A program made the position numbers and the translations under genes. A stretch of DNA of 18,305 bases from HGM04593 sp045634365 (GTDB lineage Bacteria > Bacteroidota > Bacteroidia > Bacteroidales > Bacteroidaceae): positions 1 through 18,305 of the forward strand of contig JAZRAC010000051.1 in NCBI GenBank assembly GCA_045634365.1. The letters run 5' to 3'. The notes under the pieces are model-generated. The model ran no database searches, was not told where the DNA came from, and saw only the letters and a list, made by a program, of their open reading frames with translations. Positions 1-6,000 of this stretch are shown here, piece by piece; the stretch's first letter is position 1, and every line of letters starts with the position of its first letter.

Positions 1-681
1 TTCATCGCTGCCGGGGCTCTTTATAACGACACCGATGCTCCAATCACACGCACTTCACCGTGGAAAGAGAGTGTACAGCACCTCCCCGGGCATTATTACC
101 TTAACGGGCTTGGCGATATTACCGAGGCACAGATGGCAAAGATATATAATCGCGGTATGTTCAACGACAATGATAAATGTCCTTTGGGGTATGGCTCACA
201 CAATCCAGCGCGAACAAATCTTTGCCGCAGGGGGCCGTGGAATGCAACAATACAAGGAGGATATTTTGCTTATAATACGATGGCGGAAACATTGAATTTG
301 CATATAACCACCAATAACACAGTGACTACAACTTGTGCCATAACCGTTTCTACAAGCACTGACCTATTTGTCGGCAAGTCGACAAAGTTGCGAATAATAG
401 ACCCACGAGCATTGTTGTCGTCTGCATCTTGGAGTAGCAACGCTTTTGAGGAGTGTACAGCACTGGAAGAGGTGCGTGTAAAGAATTTGAAAAGTAATAT
501 AATTTTTAAAGATAGTCCTGTTCTGTCAAAAGCGAGTGTGCTGTATATGATAGAGAATGCCGCCGCGACTACTGCAATAACGATTACCCTGAATGCCGAT
601 GCGTATGCACGCCTTGCCGAGGATAGCGAGATTATAGCGGCTCTTGAAGCACAACCATTGATAACATTAGTATCTGCTTAA
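1..681 (+). CDS. Prophage tail/virion-like protein with leucine-rich-repeat-like C-terminus (5' partial)
   Basis: The reading frame is open from base 1 to the TAA at 679-681, giving at least 226 residues, so the true start lies left of the window. An internal ATG at 133 is possible, but the frame reads as protein-like before it. The middle is rich in Thr, Asn and Ser. The C-terminal third has a BspA-like leucine-rich-repeat feel (FEECTALEEVRVKNL, then SNIIFKDSPVLSKASVLYMI) and ends in a block with ITITLNADAYARLAED that I associate with Bacteroidales prophage tail or virion-associated proteins. That association is from memory, not a search. The next gene starts one base after its stop (TAA-T-ATG), so the two are probably translated together. 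It could instead be a non-phage surface LRR protein; the tiny co-directional neighbours favour phage. Confidence 0.55.
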   Translation, partial: FIAAGALYNDTDAPITRTSPWKESVQHLPGHYYLNGLGDITEAQMAKIYNRGMFNDNDKCPLGYGSHNPARTNLCRRGPWNATIQGGYFAYNTMAETLNLHITTNNTVTTTCAITVSTSTDLFVGKSTKLRIIDPRALLSSASWSSNAFEECTALEEVRVKNLKSNIIFKDSPVLSKASVLYMIENAAATTAITITLNADAYARLAEDSEIIAALEAQPLITLVSA

Positions 682-682
682 T

Positions 683-874
683 ATGAATAAATTAGAGAAA
701 AAAGAGGGTGTGTATTACACACAGAATATTGAGAACTTGCCCATAGAGGAGCGTGTGTTTTTCCGCGAGGGCAAGGGTGTGAGTGCCACAAACGAGCACT
801 ACCGAGTGGCAACAGACGCAGAAGTGCAAGCGTGGGAGGATTACAAGAAGAAACAATCAATCCAATCTTTATAA
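683..874 (+). CDS. Small hypothetical protein (63 aa), prophage-like
   Basis: A 63-residue, highly charged, soluble protein beginning MNKLEKKEGVYYTQNIENLP. It has no signal peptide, membrane segment or cysteine. Its C-terminal half (VATDAEVQAWEDYKKKQ) is probably helical. The start at 683 follows the upstream stop by one base in a TAATATG junction, and the next gene begins 12 bases after its stop, so it sits inside a compact three-gene unit. Short acidic/basic proteins of this kind are common just downstream of tail-fibre-like genes in Bacteroidales prophages, but I do not recognise a named family and assign no function. Confidence 0.5.
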   Translation: MNKLEKKEGVYYTQNIENLPIEERVFFREGKGVSATNEHYRVATDAEVQAWEDYKKKQSIQSL

Positions 875-886
875 AATTAAATTATT

Positions 887-1477
887 ATGAAAAACAATGA
901 AAAAACTGATACTGCAAAGGAAGTTGCAGCGAAAAGCAATCTTATTAAAAAACTGACACTCGAAATTCTTAACGAGAAACACAATGCCTTGGCGCGTTAC
1001 ATAGGTGTTCCCTGTGTGGTGGATGCAAGTGCCATAATCGACGGTGCGGCAACAGCCGATGGGAAAATCAGGATGTCAAAGAACTATGCCTGCTACCGTG
1101 TCGATTTACAGCCTTTCAAAGGCGATTTTTCCAATGTTCGTTTCCGCGCGGCTGCCGATGGTGAGAATGTGGTGTTTGGTTATGTTGTTGATGTCGATGG
1201 TAAAGTAGAGTACATTTCGAGTGCTCCCGAACCTACTATAACCACAACAACCTTGCCGTTGAGTCGCAAAAGCAAAACTCTTTATGCTACAATGCCGGCA
1301 TACAGAGGCAAGCCCGAGTGGACAGATGTGAAGGTGGAACTTTACAACGATGGCCTTATTACCGAAATTAACGGTGCCCTAAACGACCTTCAAGCAAGGA
1401 TTTATGAATTGGAAAGACGTGTGGAAGCGACTCTCCCCCTCCACCCGCACTATAAAGAACTCCTTTCTCTTTGTTAA
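887..1477 (+). CDS. Hypothetical protein with C-terminal coiled coil (196 aa), prophage-like
   Basis: A 196-residue soluble protein, Lys-rich at the N-terminus, with a beta-rich middle (roughly residues 55-150, including FRAAADGENVVFGYVVDVDGK). A short heptad-like helix follows (about 160-180, INGALNDLQARIYELERRVE), as in trimeric phage fibre or baseplate proteins. The last 14 residues (LPLHPHYKELLSLC) break from the coiled-coil pattern and may have been added when the downstream region was rearranged. There is no Shine-Dalgarno site; the start lies in an A/T-rich leader (AAATTATTATG) 12 bases after the previous gene. It is the last gene of the three-gene block, since a strong hairpin follows 7 bases after the stop. 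Function unknown; a phage structural role is inferred from context only. Confidence 0.5.
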   Translation: MKNNEKTDTAKEVAAKSNLIKKLTLEILNEKHNALARYIGVPCVVDASAIIDGAATADGKIRMSKNYACYRVDLQPFKGDFSNVRFRAAADGENVVFGYVVDVDGKVEYISSAPEPTITTTTLPLSRKSKTLYATMPAYRGKPEWTDVKVELYNDGLITEINGALNDLQARIYELERRVEATLPLHPHYKELLSLC

Positions 1478-1484
1478 AATAGTG

Positions 1485-1522
1485 AGCCCCGAGGTTCCTT
1501 TCATTAGGACTTTGGGGCTTTT
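1485..1522 (+). terminator. Rho-independent terminator after the prophage-like genes
   Basis: Positions 1485-1497 pair with 1507-1519 to give a 13-bp stem with three G-T wobbles (AGCCCC at the base pairs with GGGGCT) and a 9-base loop. It is followed by TTTT at 1519-1522. It begins 7 bases after the stop of the 196-residue gene, as expected for an intrinsic terminator. Confidence 0.7.
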
Positions 1523-1529
1523 GCCGTAG

Positions 1530-1551
1530 GGGCGGACCGGCGTGTCCGCCC
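1530..1551. repeat. GC-rich palindrome (REP-like)
   Basis: GGGCGGAC at 1530-1537 and GTCCGCCC at 1544-1551 are a perfect 8-bp inverted repeat around the 6-base loop CGGCGT. It stands out sharply from the A/T-rich surroundings. From memory, short palindromes of the type GGGGCGGAC...GTCCGCCC are scattered through intergenic DNA of gut Bacteroidales. Its copy number in this genome cannot be seen here. Confidence 0.6.
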
Positions 1552-1585
1552 GCTATTCTTGCTTGTTGTTTATACTTACCGTCGT

Positions 1586-1630
1586 ACTCCTCCTCCGTGA
1601 GAGGAGGGGGACCGCTTGCGGTGGAGGAGT
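1586..1630. repeat. Second dispersed palindrome (CTCCTCC / GGAGGAG type)
   Basis: ACTCCTCCTCC at 1586-1596 is nearly the reverse complement of GGTGGAGGAGT at 1620-1630 (10 of 11 positions). An internal GAGAGGAGGGGG at 1599-1610 can pair with the same left arm in an alternative fold. The block, including the GGGGGACCGCTTGCGGTGGAGG core, resembles another short dispersed intergenic repeat of Bacteroidales. It lies 34 bases after the GGGCGGAC palindrome, so two unrelated-looking palindromes are stacked in one spacer. Confidence 0.5.
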
Positions 1631-1720
1631 TGCGTTTCTTGTTTCTTATTGTTTTTTTTACTCCCTCCGCGCTTTTTTGTTGCTTCTGTTCTTCTGTCTT
1701 TAATATATTCTACAATATTG

Positions 1721-1752
1721 TTGCCATATTATCACTAAAAAATATAAATTTT
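1721..1752 (+). promoter_or_regulatory. Candidate Bacteroidota-type promoter for the sigma factor gene
   Basis: TAAATTTT at 1745-1752 matches 7 of 8 positions of the Bacteroides -7 consensus TAnnTTTG. TTG at 1721-1723, 21 bases upstream, could serve as the -33 element. Transcription would start about 40-50 bases before the sigma gene ATG at 1803. The region is very A/T-rich, so chance matches are easy. Confidence 0.3.
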
Positions 1753-1802
1753 ATAAAACTTTTTGAAACGCAATGCTGTTTTATATATATAAAGCAGCAA
1801 CA

Positions 1803-2300
1803 ATGTATAGAAAAGATTACGAACGAGAGGTGCTGGCGGTGCAGAAACAGCTTCATATTTACGCCAAGAGATTAACACACGACGCCGAGCGTGCCGACGA
1901 CCTTTTGCAAGATACCACCTTGCGCATTCTCAACAATGCCGGTAATTACGACGAACGTAACTCCTTCTCCTCGTGGGCGTTTGTAATTATGCGCAACATA
2001 TTCCTGAACAACGAGCGCAGTGCAAACAGTCGTTCCCGTGCCTTTATAATGGGTTACGACGATGCCGATGATTGCTATTTTGAGACATCTGTTGCCGACA
2101 GCGAGAGTGACTACTATGGCAATGAACTTCAATCGCTTATTGACAGCCTGCCACAGGAATTGTCGCTACTGCTCCGTCGCCGCATCGAGGGTTACAAATA
2201 CGAGGAGATTGCCGCCGAGACGGGACTCCCCCTCGGCACCGTCAAAAGCCAATTGTTTGTGGCGAAAAAGAGATTGAAGATACTATTGGAACAGGGATAA
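1803..2300 (+). CDS. ECF-type RNA polymerase sigma factor (sigma-70 family, 165 aa)
   Basis: Directs RNA polymerase core to a specific promoter set. Region 2 covers roughly residues 15-72 (ADDLLQDTTLRIL, then SFSSWAFVIMRNIFLNN). Region 4 covers about 113-160, with a clear helix-turn-helix (EEIAAETGLPLGTVKSQL). Length and the missing regions 1 and 3 fit the ECF/SigE group. I chose ATG 1803 over the in-frame ATG at 1773 because the 10 extra residues (MLFYIYKAAT) are unlike the family and come from a TATATATA tract. No anti-sigma gene (FecR, RseA or zinc-binding type) follows; the gene stands alone and points toward the convergent polysaccharide operon. A role in controlling surface structures is possible but nothing in the sequence shows it. 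Confidence 0.9.
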   Translation: MYRKDYEREVLAVQKQLHIYAKRLTHDAERADDLLQDTTLRILNNAGNYDERNSFSSWAFVIMRNIFLNNERSANSRSRAFIMGYDDADDCYFETSVADSESDYYGNELQSLIDSLPQELSLLLRRRIEGYKYEEIAAETGLPLGTVKSQLFVAKKRLKILLEQG

Positions 2301-2371
2301 GAGGCTGTGCTCTCTTGTTAAAGTAACTTTTGAGAATTACTGTGGGTGTTTAATAGAGTTGGTAATAAAAC

Positions 2372-2527
2372 GTGAGTTCGATATAAACTCAAGCAAATTG
2401 AGAATTTGTCATTCCGACAGAGCGTAGCGACGAGGAATCTTAAAATATCGTGAAACAAGAGATCTCTCACATACGTTCGAGATGACAAAATACGCTAAAT
2501 CAGTATAAACTGTTATATCGAACTCAC
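2372..2527. mobile_element. MITE-like element with 15-bp perfect terminal inverted repeats
   Basis: GTGAGTTCGATATAA at 2372-2386 is the exact reverse complement of TTATATCGAACTCAC at 2513-2527, bounding a 156-bp non-coding segment. The 9-mer TAATAAAAC occurs at 2363-2371, directly abutting the left end, and again at 2530-2538, two bases beyond the right end. It could be a target-site duplication, with the 2-base offset meaning that the true right boundary is at 2529. The interior is made of nested inverted repeats: CTCAA/TTGAG at 2388-2402, an 83-bp palindromic block at 2406-2488, and CAGT/ACTG at 2501-2512. There is no transposase, so it would need one in trans. Confidence 0.6.
2406..2488. 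repeat. Inner dispersed repeat with TTGTCATTCCGA / TCGAGATGACAA ends
   Basis: TTGTCATTCCGA (2406-2417) and TCGAGATGACAA (2477-2488) are inverted with 10 of 12 matching positions. The segment between can fold on itself imperfectly (GAGGAATCTT against AAGAGATCTC). From memory, sequences that open with TGTCATTCCGA and close with TCGAGATGACA recur in intergenic DNA of many Bacteroidota and some other bacteria. Here it sits wholly inside the larger inverted-repeat element. Confidence 0.55.
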
Positions 2528-2540
2528 ATTAATAAAACAA

Positions 2541-2575
2541 TTTTAGCCGCAAAGTTTTTTACTTTGCGGCTAAAA
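2541..2575 (-). terminator. Strong intrinsic terminator closing the polysaccharide operon
   Basis: TTTTAGCCGCAAAGT (2541-2555) and ACTTTGCGGCTAAAA (2561-2575) form a perfect 15-bp stem with a TTTTT loop. Read on the - strand it lies 32 bases past the stop of the last glycosyltransferase gene and is followed by a T-rich run (TTGTTTTATTA). The hairpin could also stop transcription coming from the sigma gene on the + strand, though the T-run on that side is poor. Confidence 0.85.
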
Positions 2576-2607
2576 TTACTGTTTCTTATCTACTTTTGTC
2601 GGCCTTG

Positions 2608-3720
2608 TTATTTTACCCCAATGCTGTGCAGGTAGTCAATATACTTCTTTGCCACTTTGTCCCAGGTGTAGTTCTCTACAACTTTATTGTAATTGATAGT
2701 TTCAAATTCCTTGATAGTGGTTTTGTTCTCGATGCAGAACTCAACAGCTTTGCTTATGTCGTCGGCATTCTCGGGCTTCACCCACACGGCATCATCACCT
2801 AAAAGTTCGCGGTTGGCATCGATGTCCGATGCTATAACAGGTAGTTTGTAGCTCATTGCTTCGAGCAGTACAATAGATAGTCCCTCAATAGTCGAGGGGA
2901 TGCAGAATGTATAGGCGTTTCTCAATATGGCATCCTTCTCGTCGCCATATATTGCGTCGGTAAATACAATGTCCTTGTCGCCGCCGGCCAATTTATGCAG
3001 ATGCTCTACATATTGAGGGTCGGCATCGTTGTTTCCGGCAATTACCAATTTGAATTCCCCGTGATTGCAGGCTTTAAAGCCTTTAATGAGAAAATCGGGG
3101 TTCTTGTCCTGAACAAGGCGAGCCATAAAGAGAAAATATTTCTTCGCCTCTAATCCGAACTTGTTTAGTGTTGTGGCTTCGTTGCTTCCTTGCTGTGGCG
3201 GAAGGTTCACGGCGGTGGGGATTGTTGTTGCCGTTCGGTTGTATTTTTCTTTAAAGTAGATGGTCTGCCCCTCGCTGCACATAATAAGGTGTTGGTTAGT
3301 GTGGGCTGTTACTCTCTCCATAAACTTCAAAATTTTCTGTTGCAGTGGAGAGTATTTGCTGCGTTGCCATTCGAGTCCGTGCCCTTGCATCAGGGATTTT
3401 ATTCCGAATATGCGGGGGATGAAACTCCACAGCGATGGGGGCCACGCATTGTAATGTATGATGGATATGTTTTTCTCCTTAAATAGGGCGTGGATGGTTG
3501 CTTTGAGGCCTACCCAAGGCTTGCACAATAGAATGTTTTTGAATCCTGTGCGGTGTATAACCTTTACTCCGTTGTATATTTCGGTGGAGTTTCTATTGCT
3601 CTCGCAATAGATAATAGGCTCGTGACCGAGTTTCACTAACTCGGCTGTGAGGTTTTTCATATAGGCTTCTATTCCTCCCAGTAAATGAATATCTCTGCAA
3701 CCTATAAATATAATTTTCAT
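2608..3720 (-). CDS. GT4 glycosyltransferase, WchF-like, possible rhamnosyltransferase (370 aa)
   Basis: Cytoplasmic GT-B fold enzyme that would add one sugar to the lipid-linked repeat unit. The N-domain begins MKIIFIGCRDIHLLGGIEAY. The C-domain nucleotide-sugar site is clear: PSTIEGLSIVLLEAMSY at about 275-291, with E279 and E287 as the EX7E pair. HGLEWQRSKYS at about 114-124 resembles the DGLEWKRxKWS segment of WchF/Cps2T-type beta-1,4-rhamnosyltransferases. With RmlB and RmlD upstream giving dTDP-rhamnose, a rhamnosyltransferase role is a reasonable inference, not proof. The ATG follows the upstream stop by one base (TAATATG), so translation is probably coupled. It is the last gene of the operon. 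Confidence 0.85.
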   Translation of the reverse strand: MKIIFIGCRDIHLLGGIEAYMKNLTAELVKLGHEPIIYCESNRNSTEIYNGVKVIHRTGFKNILLCKPWVGLKATIHALFKEKNISIIHYNAWPPSLWSFIPRIFGIKSLMQGHGLEWQRSKYSPLQQKILKFMERVTAHTNQHLIMCSEGQTIYFKEKYNRTATTIPTAVNLPPQQGSNEATTLNKFGLEAKKYFLFMARLVQDKNPDFLIKGFKACNHGEFKLVIAGNNDADPQYVEHLHKLAGGDKDIVFTDAIYGDEKDAILRNAYTFCIPSTIEGLSIVLLEAMSYKLPVIASDIDANRELLGDDAVWVKPENADDISKAVEFCIENKTTIKEFETINYNKVVENYTWDKVAKKYIDYLHSIGVK

Positions 3721-3721
3721 A

Positions 3722-4915
3722 TTATTTGAATATTTTTCTGATAACCTCTTTCAGTCCAAAAGGTAACTTGCTGAATATGGAGTGTATGAATATTTGTTTC
3801 TTGTAGTTTTTGTAGAACAAGTCATCAACAGGTTTGTATCCTTTTTGTGAGTATAATGAAAAGATTGTATCGTAATGTTTCCCACGTTTACTTGGGGATA
3901 CTAATTGCTTGTTCATATTTACAACTTTTTCATAAGTGCTTTTGTCTTTTACAATCTTGTCGGAAATGTCGGATAGGATAGTGTTTCCTTTGTTTGTATT
4001 CACTATAATGCAGGATATTCCATTTTTTGGGGTGTATCTGCCTGTTGATAGAAGTTCGGGATGCTCTTTTTGAATACCCCAATAATCGCCCAATGTGATG
4101 TCGCCGGGGCGGTTACGCGATGCGTATTTGCATCTATAACAATTCTCTCGGTAAATTTGTGAGTCGAGGAAGAGGGAATAGTATGAACTTAAACCTGCCG
4201 GTATCAACTTTGAAGAGCCATCTTTGTAATCGATTCTTCCTGTCAGGCCCCAGCCTTTTGACTTGTCCCTGAAAGCGAAATTACATATTTGGGCTTTTGA
4301 AGGGTGTTTATATTCGATGTAGTCGTTAAGGAAACGTTGGTTGGGAACACCGTGGCATATTATATCTATAATAAATAGATTGTCGTATGGCTTGCGCAAG
4401 AAACCTTTTAATCCGGCACATTGGCACGGGGTTCCCGAAAACAGCACGATGCGCCCATCGGCAAGCAGTTGCTTTATTCTTTTGTAGCAATCGTTTATGT
4501 TGCTCTGTACATACTTGGAGCCTTGCAGTTTGTTTATATCATTGATACTGTCTATAAGTATATGTTCGACACACACTTTGTTGTTTTTTACCATCAGTGC
4601 CGAACCGCATACAATGCCGCCTTTCTCAATCACCTCTTTTGCAATCACTGCAAAAATTCCTCCGGAGGCCGATTTTAGTATCTGTTCATCATCCTTTGAT
4701 GCTGCAACATACACATCTTTTGCACAGTTGGTTTCCTCAATATTCTGGAACGCGCACACCTTGCGGCATAGCCCGCAATCGATACATTTGCTATTGTCTA
4801 TTAGTGGATAACGGAAACCGTTCTCATCCTCCTGCATAGATATGGCTCCTTTGCTGCACACATTGGCACAGGCTTCGCATCCACAACAATCGAATTTATT
4901 TTTGAATAGTTCCAT
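3722..4915 (-). CDS. FrhB-like iron-sulfur protein of polysaccharide loci (coenzyme F420 hydrogenase/dehydrogenase beta-subunit family, 397 aa)
   Basis: The N-terminus is a two-cluster ferredoxin domain: C10-C13-C16-C20 and C44-C47-C50-C54 are two CxxCxxCxxxC sets, enough for two [4Fe-4S] clusters. The FrhB/FdhB-type domain follows: SGGIFAVIAKEV (about 85-96), SGTPCQCAGLKGF (about 159-171), IICHGVPNQRF (about 185-195), then a third Cys-rich stretch (ENCYRCKYASRNRPGDITLGDYWG, quoted in parts: ENCYRCKYA and DITLGDYWG). The last 60 residues are basic. Family members elsewhere reduce or oxidise F420 or flavins, but Bacteroidota are not known as F420 users, so the cofactor here is probably a flavin. 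The same pairing with a pyruvyl transferase-family gene recurs in capsule and O-antigen loci of other bacteria. It is flanked by TAATATG junctions on both sides. The actual reaction is unknown. Confidence 0.85.
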   Translation of the reverse strand: MELFKNKFDCCGCEACANVCSKGAISMQEDENGFRYPLIDNSKCIDCGLCRKVCAFQNIEETNCAKDVYVAASKDDEQILKSASGGIFAVIAKEVIEKGGIVCGSALMVKNNKVCVEHILIDSINDINKLQGSKYVQSNINDCYKRIKQLLADGRIVLFSGTPCQCAGLKGFLRKPYDNLFIIDIICHGVPNQRFLNDYIEYKHPSKAQICNFAFRDKSKGWGLTGRIDYKDGSSKLIPAGLSSYYSLFLDSQIYRENCYRCKYASRNRPGDITLGDYWGIQKEHPELLSTGRYTPKNGISCIIVNTNKGNTILSDISDKIVKDKSTYEKVVNMNKQLVSPSKRGKHYDTIFSLYSQKGYKPVDDLFYKNYKKQIFIHSIFSKLPFGLKEVIRKIFK

Positions 4916-4916
4916 A

Positions 4917-5981
4917 TTATTTCAACGCTTCACGCAAATAGTTTATACTCTCCTCGCGTCTTCTCTTTATTTGCTCATCGACAGCAGTGTAGTCTATCTC
5001 GTTTTTCTGCTTGTCGAGGTCGAAAAGAAAATTATCGTCAATGTTTCGGCCTGTTATGCCAAATAGGTTAAGCAGGTTGCCCACTTTGGCAATACGCCCC
5101 TTGTTGGTGAGATATACTTTGAACTGTACGTGATTGAGTATTGAGAATACTGCTCCGTGGAATGTACCTGTGAATACAAACTTTGCTCCTTTGAACATAG
5201 CCACCCATTCTTGCGGTGTCATATTTACGGTGCACTCCTTGTACTCCTTATCGCTCTCTCCTGCACCATAGACGGCAAGTCCGTTCTTGGCGGCATATTC
5301 GTTTATCTGCTGCTTGATATGCTGTGGAAGATGCTCGCAGTAGTACATAAGTATGTACTCTTTTTGGGTTACAGGTGCCTTTTCTTTTATCTCCCAGTCG
5401 ACAAGGAAAGTGGGGTCGAGTACAATTTGAGGCTTCTTGCCGGTAACCTTCTCCACCAGTTTTTCAGTTGTCTGGTCTCTTACAGAAATAGCAGTGAACT
5501 TGCGCAAGCCATCGAGTACAAATTGGGGTATATCCTTTTCAGGGTCGCTGTTGCCGGCACTCGGTGCATAGGATATGAGTTTCTTGCAATTCAATCCTTG
5601 CCCGAATTTCAAAGGAAGCACACTCTTTGAGTCATTATAGTTCCACACCTCGTCACTGCCCACAACAATGGCATCGAAATTCATCTTGTTTATCTGTGAA
5701 GCCGAGAAACACAGTTTTGTAAGTGACATATATTTCTTGCGAGCGCGGTAGAGTGTGAAAGGCAACTTGAACACGTTGCCCCAGTTCTTTATGTTTTCCC
5801 TGTTCTTGTAGAAGAGGAACCACCCGACATTGTTTATGAACAAGTGCTTTATGTGAATGAAATTTATAATATATACCTCACTGTCGGGGAATTCTCTTTT
5901 TATGGCTTTTTGCAGCGAATAGGCTTGCCAAAATGCACCGAAATTTACAACTGCGTGGTGTGTAAGAATACCTATTTTCAT
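4917..5981 (-). CDS. Polysaccharide pyruvyl transferase-family protein (354 aa)
   Basis: Family PF04230-like. It may add a ketal pyruvate from phosphoenolpyruvate to a sugar of the repeat unit, giving negative charge, although family members also include enzymes with other roles. The N-terminus, GILTHHAVVNFGAFWQAYSL (3-22), is the typical start, in which Asn-Phe/Tyr-Gly-Ala is followed by Gln-Ala. FDAIVVGSDEVWN (102-114) is the conserved GSD.xW block, and SYAPSAG (137-143), SVRD and VLDPTFL follow. The length is normal and there is no signal peptide, so it acts in the cytoplasm. It overlaps no gene; the FrhB-like gene starts one base after its stop, so the two are likely made in fixed ratio and may work on the same substrate. 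Confidence 0.88.
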   Translation of the reverse strand: MKIGILTHHAVVNFGAFWQAYSLQKAIKREFPDSEVYIINFIHIKHLFINNVGWFLFYKNRENIKNWGNVFKLPFTLYRARKKYMSLTKLCFSASQINKMNFDAIVVGSDEVWNYNDSKSVLPLKFGQGLNCKKLISYAPSAGNSDPEKDIPQFVLDGLRKFTAISVRDQTTEKLVEKVTGKKPQIVLDPTFLVDWEIKEKAPVTQKEYILMYYCEHLPQHIKQQINEYAAKNGLAVYGAGESDKEYKECTVNMTPQEWVAMFKGAKFVFTGTFHGAVFSILNHVQFKVYLTNKGRIAKVGNLLNLFGITGRNIDDNFLFDLDKQKNEIDYTAVDEQIKRRREESINYLREALK

Positions 5982-6000
5982 AATCTGTTTGGTGTCTTGT

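Larger units (their letters stand above)
1478..1802. other. Gene-free spacer between the prophage-like block and the sigma factor gene
   Basis: This 325-base spacer holds the terminator, two GC-rich palindromes, then an increasingly A/T-rich stretch (about 1640-1800) with a candidate promoter. An open frame at 1597-1875 runs through it, but its composition is that of low-complexity T-rich DNA and it overlaps the sigma gene in another frame, so I do not call it. Confidence 0.6.
2301..2607. other. Gene-free spacer between the convergent sigma gene and operon end
   Basis: About 307 bases with no convincing coding frame. It contains the nested inverted-repeat element (2372-2527) and the operon terminator (2541-2575). 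The remaining 70 bases after the sigma gene hold only a weak hairpin (AAGAG/CTCTT at 2299-2316) without a T-run. Confidence 0.6.

Noticed and set aside
35..295. Open frame of 86 codons on the + strand
   Set aside because: It overlaps the longer frame that runs from base 1 to 681, which has protein-like composition and repeat motifs; this one does not.
1773..1802. Earlier ATG for the sigma factor gene
   Set aside because: The ten extra residues are encoded by a TATATATA tract and do not resemble the family's N-terminus; the candidate promoter also lies very close to it.
1597..1875. Open frame of 92 codons before the sigma gene
   Set aside because: It begins in a dispersed palindrome, runs through T-rich low-complexity DNA and overlaps the sigma gene in another frame.
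2296..2319. Hairpin directly after the sigma gene (AAGAG/CTCTT)
   Set aside because: Only five strong pairs and no T-run; too weak to call a terminator.
3722..4915. True coenzyme F420 hydrogenase subunit
   Set aside because: No hydrogenase large or small subunit is nearby, and the gene is embedded in a glycan operon; only the family fold is shared.
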